A stretch of 64,000 nt of DNA from Cylicocyclus nassatus (GCA_958299035.1 CATQJL010000223.1:69423006-69487005), one strand, 5' to 3'. Positions 21,866 through 35,002 are shown, numbered from the stretch's first letter. Notes: a model not told the origin generated them from the sequence alone. Translations and numbers: made by a program.

Positions 21866-22516
21866 ACGAAGGCGAAGGTAGCTACGAAGGCATGTGGTTT
21901 ATTCCACGAAGCGAGCACGAATGCCCTTATAGCTCCGGGCATATTGCAGGCATTTCAGTGGCGACGTCTTTTGGCAGTAGTCAAATTCTCCAAAACTTGT
22001 AAAAGTACAGAATGCAGGGCATTTATATTTTTAGTAAGTTGTACACGCTAAGCATTTGTGGTAAGCTGGCGTTACATTTGAAGACATCTCGTAACTGGCA
22101 AATCGCGTATGGCGATCTAAACCATCTAGTCTTCCACTATACCTGCGATGTCCTTTACTCAAAATACACCAATTCGCAAAAAATCTCTAAGGTAACGATA
22201 GAGGCAGTTGTGCAATATAACTTATGCGAGCAAGAGTGCTCACTAGTGTGGGCATTGCATACCGCAAGCATGAGCGATGCAAAGAAAGAAGAACAGGCAT
22301 TGCAAAACACTTTCAATAAATAAACTCGGAACATACTTGAGTATACTTACAAGCTTGAATTTGATAGCTTCTTTGCTGATTTGCTGCCAATAACAGTGCG
22401 TATAATCGAAAAAGATCATTGATCGAAAAAGCATCAATTAAAATTCACATATGATTTTTTTACTATCGCAAGCAGTCGGAAGAATGCGATTCCCCATACA
22501 GTTTAAAGGTTATAAC

Positions 22517-23738
22517 CAGGGCCCGGCACGAGGTGGGCAAACGGGGTTTTCCAAAACGAATTCTCCTTTGGTCCCAATAGTTTTTACGAACACCCCCCTT
22601 GAGCCCAAAAATGACGCTTTGTGCTTGTGCAACGAGAGCACCGGCCACACTTCTCCTAAAAGCACTCAAAAGCGTCCGAAATGCTCAAATTCCTCTAAAT
22701 ACTCCTCACCTGTATCAAGATAGAAAACAGGAAGAAGAATGAGCAAGAAAAATGATGAAGGAATGAAAAAATATCAAAGTAATGCAGTCATAGGACTGAG
22801 AGACGCCGTTCCCGCGCGTATCGATTGACTGGGGCGCGCTTTCCATCTTAGAAAGCTAGGCTGCTGATGTGATTTTGGCTCTAACAAAGACAAGAGGAAG
22901 AGTTTCGGAACCAAAATCTCACGTTATAGTAAACTTAGGTGCACAACAGATTTAAGTAAAAATTTTGAAAAGATTATGTGAATTGGAAGTTTTGCCCACC
23001 TCAGGTGGGCATTGCTATTCGTTCACATAAGTTTTTCATGATTTTACATACTTTGTTCCCTAGTCCTACTGCGCGTATACACAGCGAATGTCGCGGGATT
23101 TCGTCATCTCTGCGTTGCAAACGAGCCATTTTTCCATTTTCCTGATATTAGGAAATTTTCAGAAAAAAGCTTGCCACAACCTTCAGTCACATAATCTTTC
23201 ACTGTTAAGCCCTGCGGGCCCGTGTTCATGTACCTACCGAGTTTCATACCGTATGGTCATCTGTGCGCTGCAAACGAGCCATTTGAATTCACATCTTCAT
23301 TTACCAGTTTTGCAAATTTTTTGGAAAAAATGCTTATTACTCCTCCCATTCGCATAAGGTTTTCATAATATTTCATGCTTTGTTTTTACTAGCCTCTCTT
23401 CGTTCGCTTTCGTAATTTGGTGCTATATCGTTACGCCTGCATTGAAAACTGATCATGTAATCATGCTGTTCAACGGCATCGCTCATGCGACGTCGCTCAC
23501 GCGGCAATTAGCGGCGGCGCGGCGTAGCGCGCGCGAACTCTGCTGTGCGTTGAGGTTTATGAAAACCATTTCCCAATGAATTAGATGTATAAGGTAAGCA
23601 TGATTCGACCTTTTTTTGTTTGCACTTGGGATCTTCTTCTAGGGCTCCGCCGCGGATCCCGCAAAAACGATATCCCCTTTGCTTTTGGCCCCAAAACGAT
23701 TTCCAGCTTGTCATTTGTCCACCTCGTGCCGGGCCCTG
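22517..23738. mobile_element. Non-autonomous hAT element (1,222 bp), nested
   Basis: Termini CAGGGCCCGGCACGAGGTGG and complement, with a perfect 8-bp target duplication GTTATAAC at 22,509-22,516 and 23,739-23,746. CAGGG ends plus an 8-bp duplication are diagnostic of hAT. No transposase frame inside. Confidence 0.92.
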
Positions 23739-23839
23739 GTTATAACGGTTGCAAAAGATGCGTTACCGAGTTTTGCGAAAAAAACGCAGGCGAAGAGCTT
23801 GATACTCAGCACTTGGCTCTGCAACAAAGTCGAATAATC

Positions 23840-24160
23840 TGAATACGGAGTTCATTCGAATACGAATTCGGATAAACATCCGAATAAAACATTCGAATAA
23901 AATCTATTCGAAACCCTTTTTGATTATTCGAGTTTTCGAATAATATTCGAATCCTCGCTTTTTGATTATTTGAGTTTTTAAAATTTATTCGGAATCCTGT
24001 GTTTGATTATTCGAGTTTCGAATTTTAGTCGAAACCAATTTTCTCAATTATTCGAGTTTCGAATATTATTCGAAAATGGAAGAACTCCGAATACCGAATT
24101 TCTAATACGAATATATTCCGATGTTTTATTCGAATGATCGAATTTCTTTTCGATTCGGAC
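23840..24160. repeat. ATTCGAATA low-complexity tract, right
   Basis: Dense TATTCGAAT, GATTATTCGAGTTTCGAA repeats, inverted relative to 21,345-21,560. The two tracts form the subterminal inverted repeats of the outer element. Confidence 0.85.
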
Positions 24161-24177
24161 CCAAGTATAGCAGTGAA

Positions 24178-25003
24178 GCTTGATGTTCTGATCACGAATA
24201 TTGTAATTATTTCGCCTTTGATGCCTTTTTCGCAATTTTGATGAAGCCTTTACTAGACTTTTTTGTATCCAAATTAACTCAAGAAAAATGTTAATTTTTG
24301 TTGTGGTTGACACAGGTTGCAAAAAAAATGGCGCTTTCCTGAATTATCATCATGATTATCATGTTCAGCGCTCCAAGGAACTCCCTCCTTCACAACAAAT
24401 TTAGAGCGACTCCATTTTGATTCGCTATCGTATACCCACGGTGGCCCCAGAAAATGGCGCTACCACACAAAAACCATGATTGTCGGCACCAGCGGGTCGA
24501 CTAGCCCTTTTACGACTGTGCAGTTTTGAGTCACGGAGAGCTAAAAATGGATACAAGAGGATCGATTTACGGGGAAGCAACGCACTCTGGCAAAATAGAA
24601 CTATTTTTGAAATAGTAGACAAGAAAACAGCTCAAAAGCCAGGAAATGCAGAGCTTTCAAAAAAGGAGGCCTCAGCGATTAGGTCGTTTCGGTGTTTGTA
24701 GTCAGCGAAGCGATATCGCTGATCGGACAATTCGCAACGATTTCAGTGAAGGAAGTACGCCCGGAGAAAAAAATGATCAGCGACTAATCGCGCCGAATAA
24801 CTATCACAACCGAATGGCAAAATAATCAGCATGCAATGGACTCTAACAGTTGTCTTGCCGGGAGAATCGCGAAGCGATGAAATCGCGTGATGTATGCCCT
24901 TCAGATGGCTTCGAGTGCTCGCAACATTTTCAGTACACCTAGAGATAGAAGTCGTGAATCTAAAAAACTTCGGATGCTCAAAATCAAAAAGAGTCTTATC
25001 TAA
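24178..25003. other. No supported gene
   Basis: A+T-rich sequence. 24,690-24,890 has TCGCGA-rich words and CGAAGCGAT words like those of the hairpin at 20,567, perhaps a decayed MITE. Confidence 0.35.
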
Positions 25004-25740
25004 GGCTCGTATGCACGTACATCCTCGCTGAGGAGGGAAGGAGATCTCGGAAGAGATGCGTCATATCTCGCTACTCTAGATATCTTTCTCCGTTCTCCTC
25101 TATCTTGCTTATGAAGTTTCTCATACCTTTGTAACTGCGCATAATGCCAGGTGTTAGGTTACTTCTACAAGATTGGCTTCTTGCCATTTTGTGTGATCTT
25201 CTGGGCATCCCCTGGGGTTTACTTCTCTTTTTCAAAGTCATTTATTTTCCTGAGAAGTCAGTGAAAATGCTGCGAAATTGTACTGAGGATGTACTACGGC
25301 ACTGCTAAACATGTTTATAATAAAAATAATTGAAATAGGATATCAAAAACTTCGATGAATCACTGCTCGCGAAATAGGGATTATCAAAAAATTCACAGAG
25401 ACTTCAAATTTCATTTCTTCTCGAAAACATGTTTAACAGTGCCTTAGTAAATCCTCAGTACAATTTTGTAGCTATTTCATGACTTCTCAGGAAGATATGA
25501 CTTTGAAAATGAGAGGTGATTTTCTGAGAATAACCAGGGGATCACACGATATGGCAAAAAATCAAACTTGTACTGCAGTAACCTGGCATCCATTATGCGC
25601 AGTTATAAGGGTATGAGAACTTTCATAAGCAAGATAGAGAAGGAAGAAGAAATACATCTAGAGTAGCGATATATAGCGTCTCCGTCATCCCCTTTCAGAT
25701 CCCCTCCCCTCTCCAGCGGGGATGTACGTGCATACGGGTA
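25004..25740. repeat. Fold-back element, about 737 bp
   Basis: Left end CGTATGCACGTACATCCTCG (25,008), right end GATGTACGTGCATACG (25,721-25,736). Arms continue inward through CTCTATCTTGCTTATGAAG and complement, then GAAATGTCTTCTC-type words, to about 25,370. Nearly the whole element is inverted repeat. No coding capacity. Confidence 0.82.
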
Positions 25741-25861
25741 TGAAAAAAAACTTACCGGATACTTTGTTGGCTCACCACGTACATTTCACAAGAGACATCA
25801 GATTCTGTCGCTGTTGTTGCCGTATCTCCTTCTGGGCTAAAAACGAAAAATAAAATTGAAT

Positions 25862-28800
25862 TTTCAAAAAAATGTTACCTCCAAAAAACACGATTTTTTT
25901 GCAGAGTTCACCTACGGGGCTGGGAGTTTGCATAGGGGGTAATCGAGCATGGGGATTCCGAGTACAGTATTAGTTTTCAGGATTATAGGTTACTTTCATC
26001 AATTTTATCGATTTTTTTGCAAAGTTTGAGCTACGGGGTGGGAGTTTGCTAGGGGGGTAATCGAGCATGGGGATTCCGAATACAATATTAGTTTTCAGAA
26101 TTATCGATTATTATTTTGGTTGAATTCAGTGTGCTGATAACAGTATTACCATCGATCTGTCGCTGATGACACATAGACAGTATACTATAGGAGTATGGTA
26201 GAGAGCCACTCTGATCGAATTTGTTCTAAGATTTGCTCAAGATCACAATACCGCGCACAGAATGTCAAAATTTCCGTGAACTTCGCGGAGTTCGGGGATT
26301 TCCGCCAAAGTGAGCGATAATCCGGGAAGTTCGCGACATTTCAGGATCCGCGAAACCATGCGAATCACGCAGAGTACGCAACGCCATAACTTTCTTCGAA
26401 ATAATATATTCCGAATCCAGAAGCAGCATTGTGTTCAGATCGTCGAGGCAAATATTTTGTTATACAGTATGCTCTCGATATTCCATTTCCAGTTTTTCGA
26501 ATTTTTTCTGTGGAGGTCTTTTCGCAAGGATGTAACGCAGCGTTTGTGTAACACAAAAGATTCCAGTAAGCACTGTTCGATAGTACTGTCCTTGTAGGTT
26601 ATCGTGCGTTCAAGAGTAGCTGCAAACTATCTCCCAAAAGAGATAGAAGCGTTGGTGAATTTTGGAAAAATCACGCGTTTCTGAATTCTACTCGCCGTAA
26701 CTTCCTTCGGAATGTACATATTCTGAATCCGAAAAAAGCTTTGTGCTCAGTTCATCAAGGCAAGTCTTTCGATGTACAGCATATCCTTGATATTCCGATT
26801 TCAATAATCTCTAATCTTTCTGTAGACGTCTTTTCCTGAAGGTGTAAAGCAGCGCGCATTGCCCCTAGTAGACTCCAGCAAGGATCTTTCGATAGTACTT
26901 TTTCCGTAGATTACGTAGCGCTAAAAAGTTGTCATAGGCATCTTTCCATAGGAGTTAGAAGGGCTGGTGAATTCTAGAAAAATCATGTCGTTCTAAATTT
27001 TTCTCAACGTAACTCTAAAATATGAAGCTCTCTTGCTAAGCAGGTGTGATTTTCGTAATCAGCAAGTCGGATAACCCTTATAAGCAAGTTTTCCAAGATG
27101 TTCGAGTAATCTCATTTTTTCTCATATTACGCTCTGAAGCTGGTCGATGGATTTTGGTCAAAATGTTCATGCTCTTAAATTGTAAGGAAACTTCGCTTAT
27201 AGAAATTTTCGAACACGCTCTTTACGAAAATCGTGGTCTTTGAGGATTACAGGGTCTTTTTGGAGAGATACGGTGAGGTGGCTGTAACTGCATCACGAAG
27301 GCTCGTAACTTCGCCTCCACCTCTCATGTGTCTGTCAAAGAACCTGCCTGCTTGCTTTACTAGTCAAAGTTACTAGGAGATGTGCTATCGAATGGCGCAA
27401 GACTCAGGCTCCAGTCTATAAAATTCGCCGAGTTACGAGTTTACGAAAACACGTTCTCATGAATTTTGCTCAGAATGTAAAGATAGCAAATTTCTCGAAA
27501 ATCCACCGTGAGTGCTTGTATGACACTCGCATTGCGGATATTATGTTCGCGTTCAATAACTCCACTGTATTGAATATGGTGCTTGCGTGTGCTTCAGCAA
27601 TTGAATATCAAAGCTGTTTTGTGGCTAGAGCTCAAATCACCAAATTCTCACAATAGGATCCATTAAGAATGTGAAAAGATTTGATCAGCGTGTTGTACAA
27701 GCACTCATGGTGGAATTTCGACCAAATTTGCAATCTTTACATTTTGAGCAAAATTCATGAGAACGTGTTTTCATAGGCTCGTAACTCGGCGAGTTTTATA
27801 GATTGGAGCCTGAGTCTTGCGCCACTCGATAGCACATCTCCTACTAATTTTGACTGGTAAAGCAAGCAGGCAGGTTCTTTGATAGACACGTGGGAGGTGG
27901 AGGCGAAGTTACGAGCTTTCGTGATGCAGTTACAGTCACCTCACCGTATCTCTCCAAGAAGACCCTGTAATCTTCAAAGACCACGATTTTCGTAAAGAGC
28001 GTGTTCGAAAACCTCTATAAGCGAAGTTTCCTTACAATTTAAGAGCATGAACATTTTGACCAAAATCCATCGGCCAGCTTCAGAGCGTAAAATGAGAAAA
28101 AATGAGATTACTCGAACATCGAACAGAAAAATTTAGAACGACATGATTTTTCCTGAATTCACCAGCCCTTCTAACTCCTATGGAAAGATGCCTATGACAA
28201 CTTTTTAGCGCTACGTAATCTACGGAAAAAGTACTATCGAAAAGTCCTTGCTGGATTCTACTAGGGGCAATGCGCGCTGCTTTACACCTTCACGAAAAGA
28301 CGTCTACAGAAAGATTAGAGAATATTGAAATCGGAATATCAAGGATATCGAAAGACTTGCCTTGATGAACTGAGCACAAAGCTTTCTTCGGATTCAGAAT
28401 ATGTTCATTCCGAAGGAAGTTACGACGAGTAGAATTCAGAAACGCGTGATTTTTTCAAAATTCACCAACGCTTCTATCTCTTTTGGGAGATAGTTTGCAG
28501 CTACTCTTAAACGCACGATAACCTACAAGGACAGTACTATCGAACAGTGCTTACTGGAATCTTTTATGTTACACAAACGCTGCGTTACATCCTTGCGAAA
28601 AGACCTCCACAGAAAAAATTCGAAAAACTGGAAATGGAATATCGAGAGCATACTGTATAACAAAATATTTGCCTCGACGATCTGAACACAATGCTGCTTC
28701 TGGATTCGGAATATATTCATTTCGAAGGAAGTTATGGCGTTGCGTACTCTGCGTGATTCGCATGGTTTCGCGGATCCTGGAATGTCGCGAACTTCCCGGA

Positions 28801-29235
28801 TTATCGCGCACTTTGGCGGAAATCCCCGAATTCCGCGAAGTTCACGGAAATTTTGACATTCTGTGCGCGGTATTGTGATCTTGAGCAAATCTTAGAACAA
28901 ATTTGATCAGAGTGGCTCTCTACCATACTCCTATAGTATACTGTCTATGTGTCATCAGCGACAGATCGATGGTAATACTGTTATCAGCACACTGAATTCA
29001 ACCAAAATAATAATCGATAATTCTGAAAACTAATATTGTATTCGGAATCCCCATGCTCGATTACCCCCCTGTGCAAACTCCCACCCCGTAGCTCAAACTT
29101 TGCAAAAAAATCGATAAAATCGATAAAAGTAACCGATAATCCTGAAAACTAATACTGTATTCGGAATCCCCATGCTCGATTACCCCCTATGCAAACTCCC
29201 AGCCCCGTAGGTGAACTCTGCAAAAAAATCGATAA
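25862..29235. repeat. Large fold-back (about 3.4 kb, arms about 1.6 kb)
   Basis: Inverted arms run 25,890-27,520 and 27,697-29,235 around a spacer of about 180 bp. For example, the plus-strand frame 26,310-26,597 and the minus-strand frame 28,811-28,523 translate almost alike. A 97-bp stretch near 27,030-27,110 is missing from the right arm. Outer parts of both arms consist of the 118-bp satellite. The 95-codon frames inside are arm copies of one another and show no known domain. Confidence 0.88.
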
Positions 29236-29367
29236 AATCGATAAAAGTAACCGATAATCCTGAAAACTAATACTGTATTCGGAATCCCCATGCTCGATTA
29301 CCCCCTATGCAAACTCCCAGCCCCGTAGGTGAACTCTGCAAAAAAATCGATAAAAATCGATAAAATC
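29015..29367. repeat. Three tandem 118-bp units
   Basis: The word CCGATAATCCTGAAAACTAA recurs at 29,133 and 29,251, with a diverged first copy near 29,015. Each unit ends with AAAATCGATAAAATCGATAA. Two inverted units lie at the left end of the same fold-back (25,870-26,100). Confidence 0.9.
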
Positions 29368-29525
29368 GATATCGATCGATGACGAAAAGTAGCCTATGAC
29401 ACCCGTCGGGGCCCGAAGTGTATGTGTGCCGAGTTTGGTCCCGATCGGTTCAAAAAATGGATTTTTCTATTCGGAACATACGTATAGACAAACAGACAAA
29501 CAGACCTTCAGCTTCATATATAAGA
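29368..29525 (-). mobile_element. Helitron-like 5' end fragment
   Basis: The minus strand reads TCTTATATATGAAGCTG from 29,525 after an A, then GTCTGTTTGTCTG and CACTTCGGGCCCCGACGGGTG, matching the 5' half of the element at 17,124. It merges at 29,368 into the satellite through CGATATCGATCG. The 3' CTAG end is absent. Confidence 0.7.
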
Positions 29526-29607
29526 TGATGCGTCTCGTCGAGCTGAATCGAAAGGTGTCCTCGGATTCAGAATTCGTCCATTCTGAAGCGAGATATGGCT
29601 AAATTGA

Positions 29608-29704
29608 CGGTCATTCCGGCGCACTCTGCCGCACTCCGGCGCACTCCGCCACACTCCGGCGCACTGTGGCGGAGTGTGGCGGAGTGCGCCGCAGTCCGGC
29701 GACT
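29608..29704. repeat. GC-rich minisatellite with inverted half
   Basis: Units of about 11 bases (GGCGCACTCC, CCGCACTCCG) run rightwards for about 50 bp and then continue as their own complement (GGCGGAGTGT), so the array folds on itself. Strong local GC contrast. Confidence 0.9.
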
Positions 29705-31293
29705 TTTTTGACGAATTATGAGCGGTATTGTATACTGTTGTATATTAGAAGCACCAGTCTTTGAGAAATATTGAGCACAGCTCTTTTTTACCACGGTTTT
29801 CTATGTTAAAATCGACATTTCGAGAAGTAGCACTTTTAGGAAGCGTACATTTACTTGTGCCAAAACGGCACAAAATCGCTTTTTCAAAAGCTCGAATATT
29901 CTGGTTTCGGTTTTTAGCCTAGTACAAATACATCGACGGCATATAAATGTCTTATGTGTAGTGTATCGTAAGCGCGTGGGTGTTTTTAATCTTCCTTAGA
30001 CAAAGATGTGAATTCTTTTCAAGTCTTCGGTCATCCTGAAAAATTTAGATTTCGGCTTATAAGTTGAGATAAGTGAAGCTATTGGGAATTTTTTTCATGT
30101 CGCCTTATAGAGCTTGTTTTGCTGTATCAAAAGGTACCTTTCATTTGAAATCAAGAAATGTATGACTTATTCCATTGAAAATAGGAAAAACTTGTATGAT
30201 GAGATGTCCACAACACATGTTTATTAGTTGTTCTTTGCAGAGTACAAAGCTGTGACCAAAAAAGGAATAAGCTTAACCCGGAATTTTGCTTAGTCTTCTC
30301 AAATTTTCTGGCTTTCAGAGCACATAAGACTAGGTATTTTGGTTGTGATACAATAGTTTACTAGTGCTATTATGAAGGAAAATCCGGCACAGAATTTTCT
30401 TGACAAAAACTTTTGGCATCAAGCTGCAAGTATTGAGTCTTCGCACTTGAAAACATGCAGTTGCACTTTACTTTTGAGTCTTCTCTTTTTTTGCATGAAA
30501 GCAAAATCCTTAAGCACCTTAGGTATTGCTTCGAAATGTACTGCTCACCTTCTGATTTTGGTGATTCAAGCGGCAAACTCAAGATCGTGGTCGGCTGCGA
30601 AGAGTGACTAAAGGCAACGCCCGGACAGAACTAAGCTTTCTTGGCTGCTTTTTGGTGTGAACTAAGTGTCTTGTTGATTGGTGTTGAACATATTTATCCA
30701 CAAGGCGAATAATCCGGCGTTGAATCGGGGAGCAGCCTATAATACAGTCGGGGGCTCCTTATGTAGGTAGTAAGGCGGAGCTGACCCGTGCACAATCAAG
30801 CTGTGTAGGAAATATACACGAATGAAAGGAGGCGCGGCCCCTGGTAGATGGGTGCACTCACCAGTGACTGATATGGCACTTGAATATAAGCGGTTAGGGA
30901 ATATAGCTTAAGGGAAAAACCGTAAGCTATTTAGATGATAGAGTTGTTGAGGTTGATAATACATAATTCATCAACACTTCTATGAATGATAGGACCTCGA
31001 ACTAGAACTATCGCGCAAACCACCACCAAAACTGCCTTTAAAGGGAATAATCGAAGCTACTAGAGCTGTGCAATGCCCACCCGCTTTCGTGCGGTGCCAA
31101 GCCCTTTGGGAGGAAGCACTCCAAACTTTGACGCACCTTCACACGGCGATCACAATTAAATACAGTCAAAGGGTTTGTGCTTCTTTCTACATGACTAACG
31201 TTTGGTTCACTCTTCCAAGCTCTTGAAAGATGGCTTTGAAAACAGATTTTTAAAGAGATTTCTTGCTTTTTAGCTTCCTAATCAATATCATCT
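29705..31293. other. No supported feature
   Basis: No motif, repeat or convincing exon seen. Open frames of 70 to 79 codons on opposite strands at 30,370-30,611 overlap and look like chance. Confidence 0.35.
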
Positions 31294-31296
31294 TTA

Positions 31297-31499
31297 GGCC
31301 CCGGACAGACTTCACGCGACTTAATCGTCGCGATCTAATCGCCAAGATTTCCATTCATTTTCATTTCACATTTAAAAATTTCGGGCTGGAAAAGTACCAC
31401 AACCGAAATGCAAGCTAGCCGGCATGCAATGAACTCGTATCAGTTGTCTCGTGGCGATTCAGTCGCGACGATCAGATCGCGTGAAGTCTGCCCGGGGCC
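31297..31499. mobile_element. PIF/Harbinger-type MITE (203 bp)
   Basis: Ends GGCCCCGGACAGACTTCACG and a complement with one mismatch, TTA duplications at 31,294-31,296 and 31,500-31,502. A 3-bp TTA/TAA duplication with short GGSCC-type ends is typical of PIF/Harbinger. No coding capacity. Confidence 0.82.
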
Positions 31500-31502
31500 T
31501 TA

Positions 31503-34500
31503 TGTAAAGGCATGAATAAGGCACAAATTAAGCTGGAAATCTGGGCTAACATTGCTTCCAAGAATGGAACTTTGTAAGCTTGACAGCATCACTTTCTCAT
31601 TACGCAAATAAGAGTGCATGCATAGTATGAAGAGTGCGTTAAGCCCGAGTTTTTTCGAAATTCAAAGGAAATTTTTTTAGAGATTGCAGCAAATGCGGAA
31701 AAGCGGAAGAAATGAGGTTTTTCTCAACTCTTTTATTAGTGGTTGAATCGTCCAGTTTTTGCATCAAAAATTTAAACAATTGGCTACAACTACAATTCAT
31801 CCAAATTAAACCAAGTGCGAAAGAACCACTTTGATAAAAGCTGTTAAGAATTTAGGCTTATAGAACTCAATGCTCATATGTTTGGCTTCAACAAAATGAA
31901 AGTACAAGTCATTCAAAGTTGATAGTAAAGTTTATCAAGCTCAACATTTTCGCTCAAGGACAACATTCTCCCAGTGCAGTATTGTATTTTTTTTTGAGAA
32001 AACGATTGATGCACACTTTTGACACGAACGCGCTTCGTACTTCCCATCTAATGGCAAATGTCTATGCTATCTGTTGTAAACATACATATTCTGATGAATA
32101 CCAAGAGCTTATCATGTTACAAGACACCAGTTATTTGACATAATCGTGAAGGGAGTATTTGGTTTTTTGCAGTGCCTCAAAGCATGAAACTGTATCATTC
32201 TTTCAACGTGTCGACGTGCAGGTTTCTCTCCGCAAGAGAGCTTGCAAACATCTCCGAAATCAGAAAGCGGGAGTTATGTTTGAAAAATTGCTCAGAGTGT
32301 CAAAGCATCTGGTTAATCTCTTCAAAAATCATCTCATAAGCTAGGAGAAGCTTTCTTAAGAACGACACCATTTTCACCCAATTTTTTCAAGTTTGTGGCA
32401 TTAAACATAGGCTCAACGCAAGGATCATACTTTTGGGTGATGTTAGGCATAGGTGCGATAAAGGGAGGGGGGTCCCTTCCAGGTAAAGGGGGTTTCGGCT
32501 ATTTCCTACCTAGAAAAGTGAAGGGGTAACTGAGCCTTGAGGTGAGTGCCGTTGGACTGGGATGTGCAAAGAGAGAAAATAATTGGTACAGAGGTTATAT
32601 GACAAATTTCTCAATTTTTTGTTTTGAACGGTCACAAAGGCTTTTTTGGATCAGGACAGCTTTATGTCTCATCAATCGACAGACTATTCGAAAGGTGGAA
32701 CATGTATGTAGAGTAAACGCAGACCGTCTCTTTCGCTCTCTTGTACACTCACATATAAAATTTTTTATCTGCTGCAGCACCAGCTATTCTTATGTGCTTG
32801 ACAAAAACACGCATGTTTTTAATTAAAATGCCATGTATTTCTGAGTAGAGGGGAGCTAGAAAAAAAGGTCTACGCCGTATCTCCGTTTCGTGAGCTTTCT
32901 AAAGGTAGGCTTGTAGGTTTTGTCCAGTGAAAAAACCGTGACTTTTCAAAAATGAGGTGGAGATACCAGCTTGCCCCCCGCACCCTCAATGGCTTGGCTT
33001 TATGGGTCACCGGCAGGGCTTTTTTGGTCTGGGAAAGCTTTGCACCAAGGCTTGTATTATTCGATAGCTAAGAAAACGGGAAGTCGAAGTAAACCGACTT
33101 TTTTTTCCTAAATTTTCTGTAAAAGTAGATTTGAGCAGTTCTACCTAGCTAAATATTAGCCAATCATGGGTAATTATTCAATTATCATTCTCGGAACCAA
33201 GAAGGTCTTTTCGAAGTTTCAGATATGATTCGAAAGCTTGAGGAACGAATAATCTGATTGCTCGTTCACTTGCATTAATCCCTTTAGTGGAAGGAGTAGG
33301 TTCGATTCTTGTCAGTAAACATGCATCCATCACTAGCCAGTCCAGATTTCCTACTCTTGCTCAACTATTTCTTGCACAGTGTGTATTCGTTGATACAGTG
33401 TTAATCACCCAACAAATCAGATTTCCTTTCAAATTTTGATGTTTCGTTAGCAACGCCACTTTGAGCGCGCGGAAGATCTCAAGCATGTTCAACAAAAATG
33501 CTATCGCTTCGATGCTTTCTTGCAGTCCTGATGCGTGAGGAAAAGAGCAGCTGGCGTTTCCTTCCAAACAGACGGTACCATTGTTGTAGCTGTCTTAGTT
33601 CTTAGTCTGTATGCCTTAATTTTAGTCTCAACTTCAGGTGAAAGGGGTCAGCTGCCGGCTCAAAATGAAGGAGGGTCAAATCTCTCCATCTCGCATCTAT
33701 GATGTTAGGTATACAGTAGGGACGTGACTTAGCGTACGCCAAGCCACGTCCTTTACTATATTTAGCAGTGGTTGGACAACAATACTCTTAGTTGTTAGAG
33801 CAACTCTTACTAGCTCGTTCCGTGACTCTGTGATCTGCAAATTCTTTGAAATAAAGGCTGAAAATCCGCAGGAGGTGTGTCATTTGAGACCTGTTGCACA
33901 CCCGTTCAACTGAACCATAAAGAAGGCGTCCTGAGAGGGGGTTGTAAAAGCGCATGGGATCAAAAGATTTGAGCTTAGTCAGCAAAAGAAAACCCAGTAG
34001 CATTTGCGAGCACACAGATTCTCACGAGTTTATGCGAAAAAAAACTTTTCAAAGATAATATTTTGCATTAATATGATAGAGTCATTATTTAGTCTGATTC
34101 CATCATGCGAATCATAAATATGATGCCTCGAAAGTTAACCACTTCGATCTCCCTTTTGACGCTGCAGAATACAGAGGAATTGAGATAGATAAGAAGTAAA
34201 AAAGTTTATTCCTTCCAGATATGGAAGAACAACTCATCGTAACCCAACTACATTTCGCCGCTAGAAGGCAAATTTTGCTGTACCTTGCATATTTTTACCG
34301 ATTTTTTCCCTCCAGACGCCATGGACTCCGTTCTAAGCGGGCAAACATGAATCCGAGAATAAATTTCTACCCAGCTCGGTGCATCCTTTGTGCAAGTGAA
34401 GCGTGTCCTGACGTGGCAAGCATATTCGCTACACAGTGTACGGTGCATTCCTCAAAATCGTTCCCCATACGAACCATTAACATGTGTCTTTCATCACTTT

Positions 34501-35002
34501 AACATTTCAACTTCGGATAAGCGCCTTAAATTTGCTGAACTTGTTAAAACGATAGAAAGGCAGCCACGTTGATGGCTCATATGGGAACAATACTGGGGGA
34601 TGTAGTTTGGGGCACTACTGTCTTTCTGCTTCCATTACACCTGCAAGCAACCTTTCGCGGCGCACAGTTCGGACAGGGACTTGATGGGGAGGCCTACTCT
34701 GTAGCATGTTGTTGCCCGAAGATCGAATGTATTTTGCCTCCTCTTTCGGCCTGTGGTAGTGAAAGATGAGCTTCGGAGAGGTTGAAATATTGAAGTTTGA
34801 ATCTCCGTTGTAAACAAGGTAGTACCCTAACGTTCAGAGACTTTTTGGCTCTTTTTGAAGTAAACTTAAATTTTTTAGTCGCTTCGAAAGGTGTTTGCGT
34901 CCTCGGTGTCATTGCGCATGAGTTGGGAATAACGGCAAGTAAGCGCAGCCTTCATCACTCATCATTGCTAAGTCGAAGTGGTCGAAAATCCAGGCCAAAA
35001 AT
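31503..35002. other. No confirmed gene in 3.5 kb; possible isolated exons
   Basis: Mostly A+T-rich, non-repetitive by eye. Two weak exon-like pieces are noted. On the plus strand a TTTTTTGCAG acceptor near 32,170 opens a basic frame to a stop at 32,344. On the minus strand an exon-like frame with CACTACCACAG before and GTGTAA after (about 34,757-34,648) reads RKRR..TTCYRVGLPIKSLSELC. Neither could be linked to a start codon. Confidence 0.3.

Larger units (their letters stand above)
21333..24169. mobile_element. Outer hAT-like element (2.8 kb) carrying a nested insertion
   Basis: Ends are TATACTTGGGT and ACCCAAGTATA, flanked by GCAGTGTA (21,325-21,332) and GCAGTGAA (24,170-24,177), an 8-bp duplication with one mismatch, the length typical of hAT elements. 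Just inside both ends are long inverted tracts of TTCGAATA-type repeats. A complete younger element sits inside at 22,517-23,738. The 103-codon plus-strand frame at 22,012-22,323 lies inside but matches no transposase motif I know. Confidence 0.65.

Noticed and set aside
22012..22323. 103-codon plus-strand frame
   Set aside because: Lies inside the outer hAT-like element, no transposase or other motif seen, no splice context; long for chance but not supportable.
29015..29367. CRISPR-like array
   Set aside because: Direct 118-bp tandem units without unique spacers in a eukaryotic fold-back; a satellite.
32165..32344. Basic open frame after a TTTTTTGCAG acceptor
   Set aside because: No upstream exon found; a strong acceptor alone occurs by chance in A+T-rich DNA.
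33361..33567. Minus-strand 68-codon frame with an amphipathic stretch
   Set aside because: No start context, motif or partner exon.
34648..34757. Minus-strand exon-like frame with RKRR followed by Cys residues
   Set aside because: Acceptor and donor look fair, but no start, signal peptide or continuing exon could be linked and two frames are open.
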